From contig NZ_FNHI01000002.1 in NCBI RefSeq assembly GCF_900103455.1, positions 491,842-555,841 of the forward strand: a DNA stretch of 64,000 nucleotides. Reading direction: 5' to 3'. Origin of the DNA: Streptomyces wuyuanensis. Its GTDB lineage: Bacteria; Actinomycetota; Actinomycetes; Streptomycetales; Streptomycetaceae. Of the stretch, positions 62,193-64,000 are shown piece by piece (the first letter of the stretch is position 1; the number at the start of each line of letters is the position of its first letter). The position numbers and the translations under genes were made by a program. Under the pieces are notes generated by a model that saw only the letters and a program-made list of their open reading frames with translations, searched no databases and was not told the DNA's origin.

Positions 62193-63347
62193 TCACTGGC
62201 TTCCGGGCGGCTCGGCCGCACCGGGGCGGTTCCCGTACCGGTGCAGTTCGTGGAAGAAGCCGTCGACGACGTGCAGCCCACCGGAGCGCGCCACCTCGTC
62301 GTAGACCCATTTGCCGACCGCGAGGTCCAGCACTCCGAGGCCGAACGGCGAGAAGACCACCGGCCGGTCCGCCGGGAGCGACAGACGGCCCGTGATCACG
62401 TCGTCGAGCGTGCCGTCCAGGAAGGACCGGCCGCCCGTCAGCCGCTCCGCCAGGTGCGGGGAGGTTTCGGCCTTGAGGCAGTGCTCGACGTCGTCCACGA
62501 CATTGGCCGAGGCGAGCAGGACCTCCGGGGCGAGATCGCGCAGGGAGACGTGCAGCACCAGCGGGTTGTGCGCGAACCACGACGGATCGGTGACGTGCGG
62601 CTTCGCGGCGATCGTCGCGAAGACCACCAGGTCGCTGAAGCGGATCAGCTCCTCCGGGTCCTCGTGCACACTGATCCGTCCCGCCGTGCGCGACTGCTCG
62701 AGGTAGCAGCGGAACCCGGCCGCGCTCTCCGGCGCCACGTCGTGCACCCCGATCTCGTCGAACGACCAGCCGGTGCCGGCGAGGAAGGTGTGGATGTAGC
62801 GGGCGATCAGGCCCGTACCGAAGAACCCGACCCGCGCCGGGCGCCCGGCCGACCGTCCGCGGCTGAGCCGGTCCGCCGCCAGCGCCGCGGAGGCGGCCGT
62901 CCTGGTCGCGCTGATGATCGAGCTCTCCAGGCAGGCGAACGGATAGCCGGTGTCGTGGTCGTTGAGGATCAGGACCGCCGACGCGCGGGGAAAACCGGCC
63001 TCCACGTTCGCGGGGAAGCTGGAGATCCATTTGATGCCGTCCACGCCGGCCCGCCCGCCGAGCGAAGCCGGCAGCGCGATGATCCGCGACGCGGGGCGGT
63101 CGGGGAAGCGCAGGAAGTACGAGGGCGGATTGACCGTACGCCCCTCGCCGTGCAGCCGGTACGTGGCCTCGACGAGTTCGACGATCCGCTTCTCGTGGCC
63201 CCGCAGCGCTCGCTGGACCTGCTCGCCCGGGATCACCGCGAACGACGGCGCGGCGGCCTCGGGGCCGTCAGGGCCGCGCGGGTTGTTCGACCGCGGATTC
63301 GCGGATTCCATGGCGGGCTCCGTCCCGCTGGATCGGATGGCTGTCAC
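62193..63347 (-). CDS. sbnB: 2,3-diaminopropionate biosynthesis protein SbnB-like (oxidative dehydrogenase)
   Basis: Encodes 384 residues from GTG 63347 (GTGA overlap with the hydroxylase gene); ATG 63311 with GGAG is an alternative. Ornithine-cyclodeaminase/mu-crystallin family: GIKWISSFPANVEAGFPRASAV, Rossmann motif VGFFGTGLIARYIHTFL, HVSLRDLAPEVLL. SbnB oxidises the SbnA product with NAD to L-2,3-diaminopropionate and 2-oxoglutarate. A 125-nt gap with direct repeats of CTTGA separates it from sbnA. Confidence 0.9.
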   Translation of the reverse strand: MTAIRSSGTEPAMESANPRSNNPRGPDGPEAAAPSFAVIPGEQVQRALRGHEKRIVELVEATYRLHGEGRTVNPPSYFLRFPDRPASRIIALPASLGGRAGVDGIKWISSFPANVEAGFPRASAVLILNDHDTGYPFACLESSIISATRTAASAALAADRLSRGRSAGRPARVGFFGTGLIARYIHTFLAGTGWSFDEIGVHDVAPESAAGFRCYLEQSRTAGRISVHEDPEELIRFSDLVVFATIAAKPHVTDPSWFAHNPLVLHVSLRDLAPEVLLASANVVDDVEHCLKAETSPHLAERLTGGRSFLDGTLDDVITGRLSLPADRPVVFSPFGLGVLDLAVGKWVYDEVARSGGLHVVDGFFHELHRYGNRPGAAEPPGSQ

Positions 63348-64000
63348 AGCGCCCTCACCTCGACGGTCGGAGAGCAGTCGGCCAGGGGCACCGGTTCGGC
63401 CATCCCGACGAGGATCTCGCGGGGGCCGTCGTAGGGCTCGCGGCTGTGGGCGGTGCGGATGTTGTCGACGAGCATCAGGTCGCCGGGCTGCCAGGGTTCG
63501 CGTGCCGTGTGGGCCTCGTAGACCTCGTTGAGGGTCTGGACGACGTCCTCGCCGACGGGGTCGCCGTTGCCGTAGCGGGTGTTGAAGGGCAGGCCGTCCT
63601 CGCCGTAGACGTCGATCAGGTATTCGCGGACCTCGGGGGCGAGGGTCCATTCGTTGAGGAACGCGATCTGGTTGAACCAGCAGCGCGCTCCGGTGACCGG
63701 GTGGCGCACGACCGCGCTGCGGTGCTGGCGGGTGCGCAGTCCGCCGTCGCTCTGCCAGTCGAGTTCGATGGCGTTGGCGCGGCAGTACTCCTCGACGGCG
63801 GTGCGGTCCTCGGTGCCGAAGGCCTCGGCCCAGGAGGCGCCGATCTCGTCGTTGTAGCTGCGGGTGAGCAGCCAGCCCTCCCGCTCGAACCGTTCCACCA
63901 GCGCCGCCGGCAGCGCCTCCAGCACGGTGGACGCGTCCGCAACGCCCGTGACCCCGCCGGACGCCGGCGCGGTCAGACACGCGAACATCATCGTGCCGGG
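63344..64000 (-). CDS. SyrP/TauD-type Fe(II)/2-oxoglutarate hydroxylase (5' end beyond window)
   Basis: The frame stays open to base 64000, and the first Met codons (63991) are internal to the family, so the start lies outside. 218 residues are present. Features of NRPS-linked TauD-like beta-hydroxylases: CWFNQIAFLN, NTRYGNGDPV, WQPGDLMLVDNIRTAHSRE with the distal iron His, and GPREILVGMAEP with the 2-oxoglutarate-binding Arg. The first His-x-Asp/Glu ligands must be upstream. Such enzymes hydroxylate amino acids bound to or destined for a peptide synthetase. Confidence 0.87.
   Translation of the reverse strand, partial: PGTMMFACLTAPASGGVTGVADASTVLEALPAALVERFEREGWLLTRSYNDEIGASWAEAFGTEDRTAVEEYCRANAIELDWQSDGGLRTRQHRSAVVRHPVTGARCWFNQIAFLNEWTLAPEVREYLIDVYGEDGLPFNTRYGNGDPVGEDVVQTLNEVYEAHTAREPWQPGDLMLVDNIRTAHSREPYDGPREILVGMAEPVPLADCSPTVEVRAL

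Overview
The window is high-GC actinobacterial DNA, almost certainly a Streptomyces chromosome arm or core segment. Evidence is the codon bias, GTG/TTG starts, overlapping ATGA/GTGA/TTGA gene junctions, a fused 2-oxoglutarate decarboxylase/dehydrogenase, a conservon (cvnABCD), an HspR-type HAIR box in front of lon, and a split bacterial NHEJ module. From memory, unverified, the order kgd, two-component system, lon, conservon, PBP/FtsW, Pol/Ku resembles the S. coelicolor SCO5281-SCO5309 core.

Layout. (1) 1-3772: the 3' end of an RHS polymorphic toxin (HINT domain plus a restriction-endonuclease-like toxin tip), an acidic candidate immunity gene, a decayed gene remnant, a Tdi1-like immunity gene and a small DUF6191-type gene. 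(2) 3895-16042: housekeeping block with kgd, a two-component system, a spermidine-synthase-like gene, a rhomboid-like membrane protein, a frameshifted acetyltransferase, lon and a trypsin-like protease. (3) 16350-22007: TrmB/LuxR-type regulator, secreted M4 metalloprotease, MarR regulator, PP2C-like protein. (4) 22368-28500: conservon cvnABCD followed by a styrene-monooxygenase-like flavoenzyme. (5) 28762-36771: coiled-coil secreted protein, a pseudokinase joined to a beta-propeller, TetR regulator, two divergent diiron proteins, and a frameshifted Uma2 endonuclease. (6) 36813-41894: a tight minus-strand operon of lipoprotein, sensor kinase, FtsW/RodA and class B PBP, with no response regulator. 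(7) 42148-48096: a HEAT-repeat protein flanked by two hexanucleotide microsatellites, a SnoaL-like protein, and the NHEJ genes (ligase, polymerase, Ku).

(8) 48506-60829 is the most unusual part: an accessory cluster with a sugar-type ABC importer, four amidohydrolase-fold proteins (two with intact metal sites, each paired with one that has lost its metal ligands), an LLM flavin oxidoreductase, a DapA-family aldolase/lyase, a DegT aminotransferase, an enolase-superfamily enzyme, and an atypical regulator with a nucleotidyl-cyclase/GGDEF-like domain and a C-terminal winged helix. Its transcription units are spread over both strands. Four related palindromes (core CGGYCC/GGRCCG flanked by TTT/AAA) lie in their promoter regions, one of them over the -10 box of a near-consensus promoter. 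I read this as one regulon for uptake and conversion of an unidentified carbohydrate-like or amino-compound substrate.

(9) 60973-64000: sbnA- and sbnB-like genes for L-2,3-diaminopropionate and a SyrP/TauD-type hydroxylase cut by the window edge. This looks like the start of a nonribosomal peptide cluster.

I saw no tRNA, rRNA, insertion sequence or CRISPR array. Two genes are broken by single-base indels in short C/G runs, which may be sequencing errors.
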